NCBI RefSeq assembly: GCF_018207095.1
Contig: NZ_QOCZ01000004.1
Coordinates: forward strand, 1-64,000
Length of the DNA stretch: 64,000 nt
DNA from: Nocardiopsis sp. MG754419
GTDB lineage: Bacteria > Actinomycetota > Actinomycetes > Streptosporangiales > Streptosporangiaceae
Reading direction: 5' to 3'
Part shown: positions 56,345 to 64,000 of the stretch, in pieces
Layout of the letters: each line of letters opens with the position of its first letter
How positions within the stretch are numbered: the first letter of the stretch is position 1
Program-made: the position numbers and the translations under genes
Notes under the pieces: model-generated
Database searches by the model: none
What the model saw: only the letters and a program-made list of their open reading frames with translations
Told to the model about the DNA's origin: nothing

Positions 56345-57559
56345 ATGCTCGTGCGCAATCGTTGGGTCATCCTGTCCATCAGCGTGGTCGCGCAGGTGGC
56401 GAGCGTCGCGGCGATCTTCGGTATCCCGGTGGTCCTGCCACGGTTGCGCGAGGACTTCGGCGTGAGCACGGCACAGGCCGGTGTGCTGGCGGGCCTGCCG
56501 TCCTTCGGGCTGCTGCTCACCCTGCTCGTCTGGGGTGTGGTCATCGACCGGGTGGGGGAGCGCAGCACCATGGCGCTCAGCCTGCTGCTCACGGCCGCCA
56601 CCCTCGGGCTGTTGTGGGTCGCCCCCGGACTGTGGGCGGTGGCCGCGGTCCTGCTGCTCCTGGGCGCGGTCGGCGGTCCGGTCAACGCGGCCAGCGGACG
56701 TCTGGTGCTCACGTGGTTCACGGCGCGGGAGCGCGGCCTGGCCATGGGGATCCGCCAGTCGGCGCTGCCCGTCGGGGTCGGCCTGTCCGCGCTGGTGCTG
56801 CCCGCCGCCGCGGAGGCGTGGGGCTTCGTGGGCGCGATGACCCTGCCCGCGCTGCTCTCCCTCGTGGCGGTACCCTTGGTCCTCGCCATGCCGACGGAGC
56901 CGCCCCGGACCGAGCCCGCCCGGCGTGCGCGCGCCGGTGAGCCGGGGCCCGACGGCGGCGCACCGCCCCGATCGCCCTACCGGGACTGGCCGATCTGGCG
57001 GGTGCACGGCGTGAGCATGCTCTTGGGCGTTCCCCAGGTCACCCTCATGACCTACGCCGTGCTCTACCTCGTGCAGGAGCAGGGCTGGAGTCCGCCCGCC
57101 GCGGGCGCGGTGGTCGCCGCGGCGCAGGTGCCCGGGGCGGTGGGGCGCCTGGTCCTGGGTGCGGTGTCCGACCGCAGCGGCGAACGCATGCGTCCCGTGC
57201 GGGCCCTCGCCGTGACCGCCGCGCTCAGCCTGCTCCTGCTCACCCTGCTGCCCGAGGCCTGGTCGTGGAGCGCGGTGCCCCTGGTCCTCGTGTGTCTGGT
57301 CCTCACCATGTGGCACAACGGGCTGACCTTCACCGCGGTCGCGGAGATCGCCGGGACCGCCTGGGCCGGACGGGCGCTCGCGGTGCAGAACTGGCTGCAG
57401 GCGATCAGCACCACCCTCACCCCGGTCCTCATGGCGGCGGTGATCACGCTGGCCGGTCTGCCGTGGGTGTTCGCGGTGGGCGCGGTGTTCGCCGCCGCGG
57501 CCGTCCTGGTCGTGCCGCGCCGGGCCGGGCCCGGACCCGGGTCCGCTACCGAAGAGTAG
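56345..57559 (+). CDS. Major facilitator superfamily transporter
   Basis: 404 aa, 12 TM helices in two halves joined by a basic loop (about 182-210). DRVGERST between TM2 and TM3 is the MFS motif A, repeated as SDRSGERMRP in the second half. The substrate is unknown; nitrate/cyanate- or oxalate-antiporter-like proteins share the layout. Monocistronic, probably leaderless. Confidence 0.85.
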   Translation: MLVRNRWVILSISVVAQVASVAAIFGIPVVLPRLREDFGVSTAQAGVLAGLPSFGLLLTLLVWGVVIDRVGERSTMALSLLLTAATLGLLWVAPGLWAVAAVLLLLGAVGGPVNAASGRLVLTWFTARERGLAMGIRQSALPVGVGLSALVLPAAAEAWGFVGAMTLPALLSLVAVPLVLAMPTEPPRTEPARRARAGEPGPDGGAPPRSPYRDWPIWRVHGVSMLLGVPQVTLMTYAVLYLVQEQGWSPPAAGAVVAAAQVPGAVGRLVLGAVSDRSGERMRPVRALAVTAALSLLLLTLLPEAWSWSAVPLVLVCLVLTMWHNGLTFTAVAEIAGTAWAGRALAVQNWLQAISTTLTPVLMAAVITLAGLPWVFAVGAVFAAAAVLVVPRRAGPGPGSATEE

Positions 57560-57602
57560 CTCCGGGGTGGTCCCGGTGCGCGTGGTCGCGGTCCCTGGCG
57601 TC

Positions 57603-57608
57603 TAAGGT
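57603..57608 (+). promoter_or_regulatory. Leaderless -10 for the dehydrogenase gene
   Basis: TAAGGT, 6 nt before the ATG at 57615. Confidence 0.5.
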
Positions 57609-57614
57609 GGGGCC

Positions 57615-58823
57615 ATGGTGCAGGAATTCAACAAGGTCGGCGTCGTTGGACTGGGCACGATGGGTGCGGGCATCGCTGAGGTGTTCGCCCGTGCGGGCTT
57701 CAATGTCGTCGGGGTCGAGATCGACCAGGCCGCCCTCGACCGCGGCCGAGGCCATCTGGACAAGTCCCTCACACGCGCGGTCGACAAGGGCAAACTCACC
57801 GCGGACGAGCGTGCCGCCATCGACGCGCGCCTCACGCTCAGCACGTCCCGCGAGGAACTCGCGGACGCCGACTTCGTCGTCGAGGCCGTTCCCGAGCGCA
57901 TGGACATCAAGCGTGACGTGTTCGGCGACCTCGACCGGATCTGTGCGCCCGGCACGATCCTGGCGACCAACACCTCCTCGTTGTCGGTCACCGAGATCGC
58001 GGCGCTGACCGACCGCCCGGAACGGGTCGTCGGACTGCACTTCTTCAACCCCGCCCCGGTCATGAAGCTGGCCGAGGTCATCACCACGGTCTCCACCGGT
58101 GACGAGACCGTCGACATCGTCACCGAGGTCGCCAAGCGCGTCGGCAAGACCCCGATCACGGTCACCGACCGCGCCGGGTTCGTCGCCAACGCCCTGTTGG
58201 TGCCCTACATCAACGACGCCGTCCGTCTCTACGAGCGGGGCATCGCCACGCGCGAGGAGATCGACGAGTCCGTCAAGAAGGCCGCCGGTCTCCCGATGGG
58301 GCCGCTCACCCTCGCCGACCTCGTCGGCCTGGACGTGTGCCTGGCCGTCATGGACGTCCTCTGGGCGGAGTTCCACGACCCGCGTTACTCCGCCGCCCCG
58401 CTGCTGCGCCGCATGGTGGCCGCCGGTCGCCTCGGCCGCAAGACCGGTCAGGGGTTCTACGGCGGCAAGGACGCGCCCGAGCCCCAGCGCACGGGACGCC
58501 TGGCCCGGATGGTCCGCGAGGAGGAGACCCTCGACCTCGGCGCGATGCTCCTCGCGCCGCAGATCGACGACGCCATGCGCATGATCGGCGACGGTTACGC
58601 CTCGGCCAAGGACGTCGACACCGCCATGCGGTTCGGCTGCGGCTACCCCAAGGGACCGACCGAGCTCCTGGAGGAGTTCGGCGCCGAGTCCGTCATCACC
58701 ACCCTGGTGTCCATGGGCGAGTACAGCCTCACCACCATCGCGGTGCCCGCACCGCTGCTCATGGACCGCCTGCCCGAGGCCGACGAGTCCGAGGGCCACG
58801 GCGGTTGCGCCTGCCACGCCTGA
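57615..58823 (+). CDS. 3-hydroxyacyl/3-hydroxybutyryl-CoA dehydrogenase
   Basis: 402 aa. Oxidises (S)-3-hydroxyacyl-CoA to 3-ketoacyl-CoA with NAD+, or the reverse in C4 metabolism. Rossmann motif VGLGTMGAGIA (about 11-21), catalytic HFFNPAPVM (about 142-150, His as base) and the first C-terminal domain (about 188-285, DRAGFVANALL; GPLTLADLVGLD). A second copy of the C-terminal domain (about 305-390, YASAKDVDTAMRFGCGYPKGP) makes it longer than the usual 285 aa. The last residues GGCACHA are a possible metal ligand. Confidence 0.92.
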   Translation: MVQEFNKVGVVGLGTMGAGIAEVFARAGFNVVGVEIDQAALDRGRGHLDKSLTRAVDKGKLTADERAAIDARLTLSTSREELADADFVVEAVPERMDIKRDVFGDLDRICAPGTILATNTSSLSVTEIAALTDRPERVVGLHFFNPAPVMKLAEVITTVSTGDETVDIVTEVAKRVGKTPITVTDRAGFVANALLVPYINDAVRLYERGIATREEIDESVKKAAGLPMGPLTLADLVGLDVCLAVMDVLWAEFHDPRYSAAPLLRRMVAAGRLGRKTGQGFYGGKDAPEPQRTGRLARMVREEETLDLGAMLLAPQIDDAMRMIGDGYASAKDVDTAMRFGCGYPKGPTELLEEFGAESVITTLVSMGEYSLTTIAVPAPLLMDRLPEADESEGHGGCACHA

Positions 58824-58840
58824 CCCCGGTCGGTCGGTGA

Positions 58841-58880
58841 CCGGCGCCGCGCCCGAGCTGGATCCCGGGCGCGGCGCCGG
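58841..58880 (+). terminator. Perfect 15-bp terminator after the dehydrogenase
   Basis: CCGGCGCCGCGCCCG with its exact reverse complement and a 10-nt loop, 18 nt after the stop. Confidence 0.75.
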
Positions 58881-58999
58881 CCCGGGGGGCCTTCGTTCCC
58901 GCCGGTACGACGGCGTGCTCCGCGCGTCCGCCCCGCCGCCGCGGTATCCCACCGACCGTGACGCCAGGGGTGTGACGGCGGCCACTAGGGCCGCTCTTC

Positions 59000-59005
59000 T
59001 ACCCT
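59000..59005 (+). promoter_or_regulatory. Leaderless -10
   Basis: TACCCT, 6 nt before the GTG at 59012. Confidence 0.45.
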
Positions 59006-59011
59006 TGAGGG

Positions 59012-59335
59012 GTGAGTCCGCGCCGCAACAGCCCCCGCCGTCAGTCCGGCCGCAAGACCGCCGCCGGTCCCCCCGACGAGGACGCCCTCATGCTGCGCGT
59101 CACCGGGGGACAACGACGGGAGACCGGCCCCGACGGTGAGTACGTCACCCGCCGCGTCCCCGGCGCGGCCGCCACCAAGGTCTATCGCTGCCCCGGATGC
59201 GCCCAGGAGATCCCCACCGGTATGGCGCACGTCGTCGCTTGGCGTCCCTACGGCGACGGCGGCGACCGACGGCACTGGCACTCCTCCTGCTGGGAACGGC
59301 GTACCCGGCGCTCGCCCAGGGCCCCCCGCTACTGA
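59012..59335 (+). CDS. Small Zn-ribbon-like conserved protein
   Basis: 107 aa, very basic N terminus (RRNSPRRQSGRK). The middle has YRCPGCAQEIPTGMAHVVAW and then RRHWHSSCW. CxxC plus His and Cys at this spacing looks like a zinc-binding knuckle. Homologues occur next to alpha/beta hydrolase genes in many actinomycetes and are sometimes named ATP/GTP-binding proteins, for which I see no motif. Nucleic-acid binding is possible. The function is unknown. GTG start with a leaderless -10. Confidence 0.75.
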   Translation: MSPRRNSPRRQSGRKTAAGPPDEDALMLRVTGGQRRETGPDGEYVTRRVPGAAATKVYRCPGCAQEIPTGMAHVVAWRPYGDGGDRRHWHSSCWERRTRRSPRAPRY

Positions 59336-59361
59336 TCACGGACCGGACCGAAGAAGGAGCC

Positions 59362-60093
59362 ATGGAGATCCGAGCCACCACGGTGCTGCCCGCCGACCGG
59401 CGCCCCGTCACCCTGCACACCGCCGACGGACTGGAACTGGTCGGAGAGCTGGCCCTGCCCGAGGGAGGAAAGCCGGACGCCACCCTCGTGTGCCTGCACC
59501 CCCTCCCCACCGCCGAGGGCATGATGGACAGCCACGTGCTGCGCAAGGCCTCCTTCCGGTTGCCGGCCCTGGCCAACATCGCCGTCCTCCGGTTCAACAC
59601 CCGCGGCACCACCTCCCGCCACGGCACCAGTCAGGGTGCGTTCGGTGAGGGGGAGACCGAGAAGCACGACGTCCTCGCCGCCATCGAGTTCACCGAGTTC
59701 GAGGAGCTGCCCCGACCCTGGTTGCTGGGATGGTCCTTCGGGACCGAACTCGCGCTCAAGTGGGGCTGTGACCCCCAGGTCCTGGGCGCCCTGCTGCTGT
59801 CCCCGCCGCTGCACCGTGCCGACGAGTCCGACATGAAGGTCTGGGCCGACTCCGGCAAGCCCGTCGTGGCGCTGGTACCCGAACACGACGACTACCTCAG
59901 GCCGGACGAGGCCCGTGCGCGTTTCGCCCCGCTCACCCAGGCCGAGATCATCGGGGTCGACGGAGCCAAGCACCTGTGGGTGGGGGAGCCCTACGTACGC
60001 CGGGTCCTGGACGAGATCGTCCGGCGCGTCAACCCCGGGGCCCACCCCCTGCCGACCGAGTGGGACGGTCCCTGGGAGAGGGACACGGTGTAG
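59362..60093 (+). CDS. Alpha/beta-hydrolase fold protein
   Basis: 243 aa. The ATG at 59362 follows AAGAAGGAG by 2-3 nt; the frame upstream overlaps the Zn-ribbon gene and is rejected. The nucleophile elbow is GWSFGTE (about 131-137), with acid PEHDDYLRPDEA and His in DGAKHLWVG, a complete Ser-Asp-His triad. HPLPTAEGMM near residue 53 forms the oxyanion region. Cytoplasmic, no signal peptide. Probably an esterase/thioesterase of the dienelactone-hydrolase-like group; substrate unknown. Confidence 0.85.
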   Translation: MEIRATTVLPADRRPVTLHTADGLELVGELALPEGGKPDATLVCLHPLPTAEGMMDSHVLRKASFRLPALANIAVLRFNTRGTTSRHGTSQGAFGEGETEKHDVLAAIEFTEFEELPRPWLLGWSFGTELALKWGCDPQVLGALLLSPPLHRADESDMKVWADSGKPVVALVPEHDDYLRPDEARARFAPLTQAEIIGVDGAKHLWVGEPYVRRVLDEIVRRVNPGAHPLPTEWDGPWERDTV

Positions 60094-60349
60094 TCCCCGC
60101 GCCTCGGCCGTGCTTCCGCGCGGGTGCGGCCCCCGTCCCGGGGAGGAGACCCCGGTGAGACGGCCCGCCCCTCGCGCGTCACCTCGAGGGGTGTGGGAGC
60201 ACGGCCTCCCCAAGCCCGGACCGCGGTACCTTCCCCCTCGCCGGCACGACCGCGCGTGGTCCGGGTGTCCCACCACGCTGCGACGGTCGATCCGACCTAC
60301 CCCCGTGGACGGGGGGGGGTCGGAGGGGCGCTCCAGGCGGACGGAGAAA
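60094..60349. other. Gene-free gap
   Basis: Convergent gap with a G9 run at 60311-60319 and no supported gene; the terminator of the coiled-coil gene follows. Confidence 0.4.
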
Positions 60350-60385
60350 GGGCCCGGCCCCCGGTCGTGACCGGGGGCCGGGCCC
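60350..60385 (-). terminator. Perfect 16-bp terminator of the coiled-coil gene
   Basis: GGGCCCGGCCCCCGGT-loop CGTG-its reverse complement. On the minus strand it is followed by CTTTCTCC, so it is an intrinsic terminator about 40 nt after the stop. Confidence 0.85.
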
Positions 60386-60424
60386 TGCGACGTGTCGGAA
60401 CGACTCAGCCGTGACGGCGGGTCG

Positions 60425-61714
60425 TTACTCCTGCCACCAGTCCTCGTCGTCGGCGCCCTTGCCGGAGTGCGCCGGCTGCTTGGGCTCTTCGGCGGGGGCC
60501 GGAGCGGCCGGGGCGGCCTCCTGCTGGATGGCCGCGGGGGCGGCCGCGGCCGGAGCCGCCGGAGCGGCACCGGCGCCGCCACCGAGCAGCTGACGCAGCT
60601 GCTGCAGGTGCGACTGGATGCTGTCGCGCTGGCGGTTGAGCTCGTCGACCTCCTTGCGGGCGGCCGTCATGATCCGGTTGGCCTCGGCCTTGGCGTCGGA
60701 GACCTGGTGCTCGGCCTTGGACTTGGCGTCGGCCTCGATCTGGGTGGCGTTCTTCTTGGCGTTGCCGACCAGGGTCTTGGCGTGGTTCTCGGCCTCGCGA
60801 CGGGTGTGCTCGGCCTGCTGGCTGGCCTTGGTCGCACGCTCCTCGGCGCTGCGGGCACGCTCCTCGGCCTCGCTGACCATCTGCTGGGTGGCGGCCTGGG
60901 CCGCGGCCAGACGCTCGGCGTCCTGACGCTCGGCCTCGGCACGACGGTCGGCCAGCTGCAGCTCGAACTGGTCCTCGGCCTCGGTCCGACGGGCCTCGGA
61001 CTCGGCGTAGGCGCGCTCGGCGTTCTTGCGCAGCTCCTCGGCCTGGCTCTTGGCGGCCTGGATCGTCTCGTCGCGCTCACGCTTGGCGGCGGCGCGGGCC
61101 TGGGCGCACTCACGCTCGGTGGTGGTCCGCAGCTTGGCGATCTCACCCTCGAAGGTGGCGCGCTTCTCGGCGATCTCGTGGTCGACGGCCGAGCGCTTCT
61201 TCTGGACCTCGCGCTCGGTGGTGGAGGCCAGCTCGTCGGCCTCGCGGCGGGCGGTGGTGCTGATCTCCTCCGCCTCGGACTCGGCGGACTGACGCATCTC
61301 GTCGGCCTCGCGCTGGGCGAGGGTACGGGCCTCGGTCGCCTCGGACTCGGCGGCGGCGCGCATCTCGGCGGCCTCGATCTTGGAGGCCGAGCGGATGTCG
61401 TTGGCGTCGATCTGCGCGCTCTGGACCAGCTCGTTGGCCTGTTCCTCGGCCAGACGCAGCAGTTCCTCGATGCGCGAACCCAGACCGGAGTAGGTCGGGC
61501 GCTCCCGCTCCTGCAGCTGGCGCTGCTTGGAGGTCAGCTCGGACTTGTACTTCTCGGCCTTCTTGTTGGCTTCGTTGACCTCGGTGCGCAGCCCGTCGAG
61601 GTAGTCCTGCACCTGGTTGCGGTCAAAGCCACGCAACACCACGTCGAACTCGGGCGGAGCGTTGTCTTCGTCGAAGATGTTGTTGAGCTGGGTGTCGATG
61701 TTGTTTGACGACAT
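60425..61714 (-). CDS. Scy/FilP-like DivIVA-domain coiled-coil protein
   Basis: 429 aa. The N terminus has a DivIVA-like segment (FDVVLRGFDRNQVQDYLDGL, about 23-42). Then comes a nearly unbroken coiled coil (about 45-360) of Ala/Glu/Arg-rich heptads, and a disordered Pro/Ala tail (about 365-420) ending acidic DDEDWWQE. In Streptomyces, FilP (about 310 aa) and Scy (about 1300 aa) are adjacent genes next to mce and a thiolase, and organise the hyphal-tip polarisome with DivIVA. Here one protein of intermediate length holds that place. It is sometimes annotated as a cellulose-binding protein. Confidence 0.85.
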   Translation of the reverse strand: MSSNNIDTQLNNIFDEDNAPPEFDVVLRGFDRNQVQDYLDGLRTEVNEANKKAEKYKSELTSKQRQLQERERPTYSGLGSRIEELLRLAEEQANELVQSAQIDANDIRSASKIEAAEMRAAAESEATEARTLAQREADEMRQSAESEAEEISTTARREADELASTTEREVQKKRSAVDHEIAEKRATFEGEIAKLRTTTERECAQARAAAKRERDETIQAAKSQAEELRKNAERAYAESEARRTEAEDQFELQLADRRAEAERQDAERLAAAQAATQQMVSEAEERARSAEERATKASQQAEHTRREAENHAKTLVGNAKKNATQIEADAKSKAEHQVSDAKAEANRIMTAARKEVDELNRQRDSIQSHLQQLRQLLGGGAGAAPAAPAAAAPAAIQQEAAPAAPAPAEEPKQPAHSGKGADDEDWWQE

Positions 61715-62121
61715 GTGGCGGAATCCTGAACGGGTGCGAGACGGCTACTTGCGTACTGCCGGGGACGGCAGGAGGGTGGCTGCTTGCCCCGGTGGGCGGT
61801 GTGGTTCCGGGGTGCCTACGGCGCGATGTGGACGGATCGGTGCGGTGATCGAGCCCGATCGACCACGAGGGCCGAGGCGGTGTGGAGGCACTGGTGGTTT
61901 CGGCCGCCCCGGTTCACGACCGGACTGCTAGGACACGGACCAACGCCGGAATAGAGCACATCCGGCAGCTAGCCGACTTTATCAAGCGTGGAACCCCTGG
62001 GAAGGGGGTTTCGTGTAACTTCCGAGGGGGGTTAGAGGTCAGCCACTCCCACGGAACTCAAGCTGTGATGCGTCCGGAACGTCCTCGTGACGTACTCGGC
62101 CGTGCCACCCCCATGGTGTCC
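61715..62121. other. Leader/promoter region of the coiled-coil gene
   Basis: About 400 bp without a gene. The part 61960-62020 is AT-richer and has a hairpin AACCCCT-GGGA-AGGGGTT (about 61992-62010) and a minus-strand TTGATA. It probably holds the promoter of the coiled-coil gene, but no -10/-35 pair is convincing. Confidence 0.35.
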
Positions 62122-62580
62122 TCAGTGCGCGCTCTGTACCAACTCGGTGAGCACTCCGCCGCAGTCCTTCGGGTGCAGGAACATGATCCGCGAACCGGCG
62201 GTGCCCGCCCGAGGACGCTCGTCGAGGACCCGCACGCCCCGTTCGCCGATCCCCGCCGCACTCGTGGCGACGTCGTCGGTGCCGAACGCGATGTGGTGCA
62301 CACCCTCGCCGTTGCGGGCCAGGAACTTCGCCACCGGTGAGTCGTCCCGGATGGGCTCCAGGAGTTGCAGACAGGTGGCTCCGCCGTCGTCGGTGCCGTT
62401 GATCCGGAGCATCGCCTCGCGGACGCCCTGCTCCTCGTTGATCTCCTCGTGCGCCACCTCGAAGCCGTAGGTGTTCCGGTAGAACTCGATGGACGCGTCG
62501 AGGTCACGGCAGGCGATCCCCACGTGATCGAGGCGGGTCAGGCCGGAGAACGGGCCGGTGGGAACAGGTGCGTCGCTCAC
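62122..62580 (-). CDS. mce: Methylmalonyl-CoA epimerase
   Basis: 152 aa, vicinal oxygen chelate (glyoxalase) fold. Interconverts (R)- and (S)-methylmalonyl-CoA between propionyl-CoA carboxylase and the B12-dependent mutase. First metal His in [10 protein letters not shown] (about 19), second in [13 protein letters not shown] (about 90-102), Glu in GGVLTELVQ near the end. The GTG at 62580 with GGGAGG upstream is preferred to the ATG 21 codons before. Divergent from the thiolase gene (86 bp). Confidence 0.93.
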   Translation of the reverse strand: MSDAPVPTGPFSGLTRLDHVGIACRDLDASIEFYRNTYGFEVAHEEINEEQGVREAMLRINGTDDGGATCLQLLEPIRDDSPVAKFLARNGEGVHHIAFGTDDVATSAAGIGERGVRVLDERPRAGTAGSRIMFLHPKDCGGVLTELVQSAH

Positions 62581-62666
62581 GGGGTGATCCTCCCGAACGT
62601 CGGTGTGATCTGTGTGGGTATCGTTGCAGACCAGGTGCGTCACCCATTACTTGGAGGCCAGTTAAG

Positions 62667-63854
62667 ATGCCCGGATCCGTCATCGTCGGTGGGGCACGGA
62701 CCCCCACCGGTCGACTCCTCGGCTCCCTCGCCGGGTTCTCCGCAGCAGACCTGGGCGGCTTCGCGATCAAGGCCGCGCTGGAGCGCGCCGGTATCGGTGG
62801 CGAACAGGTCGGATACGTGGTCATGGGGCAGGTTCTGCAGGCCGGTGCCGGTCAGATCCCGTCCCGCCAGGCCGCCGTCAAGGCCGGTATCCCCATGGAC
62901 GTCCCCTCGGTGACCATCAACAAGGTCTGCCTGTCCGGTCTGGACGCGATCGCCCTCGCCGACCAGCTCATCACCGCCGGTGAGTTCGACGTCGTGGTCG
63001 CGGGCGGCATGGAGTCCATGACCAACGCCCCTCACCTGCTGCCCAAGTCCCGCAAGGGCTACAAGTACGGCTCCATCGAGGTCCTCGACGCCACCGCGCA
63101 CGACGGCCTCACCGACGCCTTCGAGGGCGACTCCATGGGCGCCTCCACCGAGCGCCACAACGGCCGCTTCGGTATCGGCCGCCCCGAACAGGACGCCTTC
63201 GCCGCGCGCTCCCACCAGCGCGCCGCCGCCGCGGCCGAGAAGGGGCTGTTCGACGAGGAGATCGTCCCCGTCGAGATCCCGCAGCGCAAGGGCGACCCCG
63301 TGGTCTTCCGGCACGACGAGGGCGTACGGCCCGACACCACCGAGGAGAGCCTGGCCCGGTTGCGGCCGGCCTTCGACCGCGACGGCACCATCACGGCCGG
63401 TTCCTCGTCGCAGATCTCCGACGGCGCCGCCGCGGTGGTCGTGATGAGCCGGGCCAAGGCCGAGGAGCTCGGCGCGCCGATCCTCGCCGAGATCGGCGCG
63501 CACGGGAACGTCGCCGGTCCCGACAACTCGCTGCACTCCCAGCCCTCCAACGCCATCAAGCACGCCCTCGCCAAGTCGGGCGGCTCGGTGGAGGACCTGG
63601 ACCTCATCGAGATCAACGAGGCCTTCGCCGCGGTGGGCCTGCGATCCACCCTGGATCTGGGGGTCTCCGAGGACATCGTCAACGTCAACGGCGGCGCCAT
63701 CGCGATCGGTCACCCGATCGGCGCCTCCGGCGCGCGCATCGCCCTGCACCTGGTGTACGAGCTGCGCCGCCGTGGCGGCGGCCTCGGTGCCGCGGCCCTC
63801 TGCGGCGGCGGTGGCCAGGGCGACGCCCTGCTGTTCTCGGTGCCCGCCGAGTAG
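62667..63854 (+). CDS. Acetyl-CoA acetyltransferase (thiolase)
   Basis: 395 aa. Condenses two acetyl-CoA to acetoacetyl-CoA or cleaves 3-ketoacyl-CoA. Nucleophilic Cys in [10 protein letters not shown] (about 89), His in [13 protein letters not shown] (about 350) and the second Cys in [11 protein letters not shown] (about 380). The ATG at 62667 has GGAGG 9 nt upstream and starts at the family's first strand. With the divergent epimerase and the dehydrogenase at 57.6 kb it fits acetoacetyl/C4-CoA metabolism, as in the ethylmalonyl-CoA pathway or polyhydroxybutyrate synthesis. Confidence 0.95.
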   Translation: MPGSVIVGGARTPTGRLLGSLAGFSAADLGGFAIKAALERAGIGGEQVGYVVMGQVLQAGAGQIPSRQAAVKAGIPMDVPSVTINKVCLSGLDAIALADQLITAGEFDVVVAGGMESMTNAPHLLPKSRKGYKYGSIEVLDATAHDGLTDAFEGDSMGASTERHNGRFGIGRPEQDAFAARSHQRAAAAAEKGLFDEEIVPVEIPQRKGDPVVFRHDEGVRPDTTEESLARLRPAFDRDGTITAGSSSQISDGAAAVVVMSRAKAEELGAPILAEIGAHGNVAGPDNSLHSQPSNAIKHALAKSGGSVEDLDLIEINEAFAAVGLRSTLDLGVSEDIVNVNGGAIAIGHPIGASGARIALHLVYELRRRGGGLGAAALCGGGGQGDALLFSVPAE

Positions 63855-64000
63855 GCGGCCGGCCCGGGTCCCCGCCCGCCCGCGACGCCCCACGGCGCCG
63901 CGGGCGCACGGCGGGGGCCCACGGCGCCCTCGGCGCGATGACGCGTTCCTCGCGATCGCACCCGCGGCGCCACTCGGGGCCGCACGGCGCCGTTCCTCGG
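63855..64000. other. Window end without a gene
   Basis: 146 bp of GC-rich sequence; no start or terminator that I can support. Confidence 0.3.

Noticed and set aside
60311-60319. G9 homopolymer as a phase-variation site
   Set aside because: It lies in a convergent intergenic gap, not in a gene or promoter.

Overview
The window is about 64 kb of very GC-rich, gene-dense chromosome from a filamentous actinomycete. Candidate families are Nocardiopsaceae (Nocardiopsis, Streptomonospora, Thermobifida) and relatives. The clues are the base composition, a Scy/FilP-like coiled-coil polarity protein, the NucS mismatch endonuclease, and a conserved actinobacterial order. That order runs from an ArgS-related gene through lysA, hom, thrC, thrB, rho, rpmE, prfA, prmC, tsaC, wecA, the atp operon, a DUF2550 gene, a PduO-type adenosyltransferase and nucS to mce and a thiolase. 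The family-level placement is inference. I see no insertion sequence, prophage, CRISPR array or rRNA, and only one tRNA.

Left part (1-21.5 kb), accessory and regulatory genes. It opens with two paralogous one-TM secreted proteins. Next come an alkyl-DHAP-synthase-like flavoprotein divergent from a TetR regulator, then glpD. These are followed by an RsbW-like ATPase and a BASS-type transporter. Three NarL-type histidine kinase/response regulator pairs follow. Two of them sit beside paralogous ABC-2 exporters (10.1-13.7 kb and 17.3-21.1 kb). Between these modules lie a LURP-one-like protein, an EamA exporter divergent from a LysR regulator, and a DnaQ-like exonuclease.

Middle part (21.9-47.4 kb), conserved core. 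A tRNA-Arg(CCG) is divergent from an operon of a single-domain response regulator and NrtL, an ArgS-like protein without its catalytic core. Next are lysA-hom-thrC-thrB (lysine/threonine synthesis), rho with a ~400-nt leader, an inserted lactate permease, rpmE-prfA-prmC-tsaC (translation), wecA (lipid-linked cell-wall precursors), and atpI-Z-B-E-F-H-A-G-D-C. DUF2550 and thiamine-binding genes follow.

Right part (47.6-64 kb). It holds a small membrane protein, the cobalamin adenosyltransferase, an M28 peptidase and a DUF1707/LiaF-like protein. Beside the latter is a four-gene ABC exporter plus two-component operon. Then come nucS, an MFS transporter, 3-hydroxyacyl-CoA dehydrogenase, a Zn-ribbon-like protein, an alpha/beta hydrolase, the Scy/FilP-like protein, methylmalonyl-CoA epimerase and acetyl-CoA acetyltransferase. 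Adenosyltransferase, epimerase, dehydrogenase and thiolase fit C4/propionate acyl-CoA metabolism.

Regulatory layer. At least nine genes have a TANNNT hexamer 6-7 nt before the start codon, so their mRNAs are probably leaderless. Many perfect long hairpins mark transcription-unit ends. CRP/GlxR-like palindromes lie before the lactate permease and the ATP synthase operon. A SigR-like promoter precedes rpmE. A cluster of nested palindromes at 49.05 kb, followed by a start-like site and a strong terminator without a convincing ORF, is a candidate small RNA.
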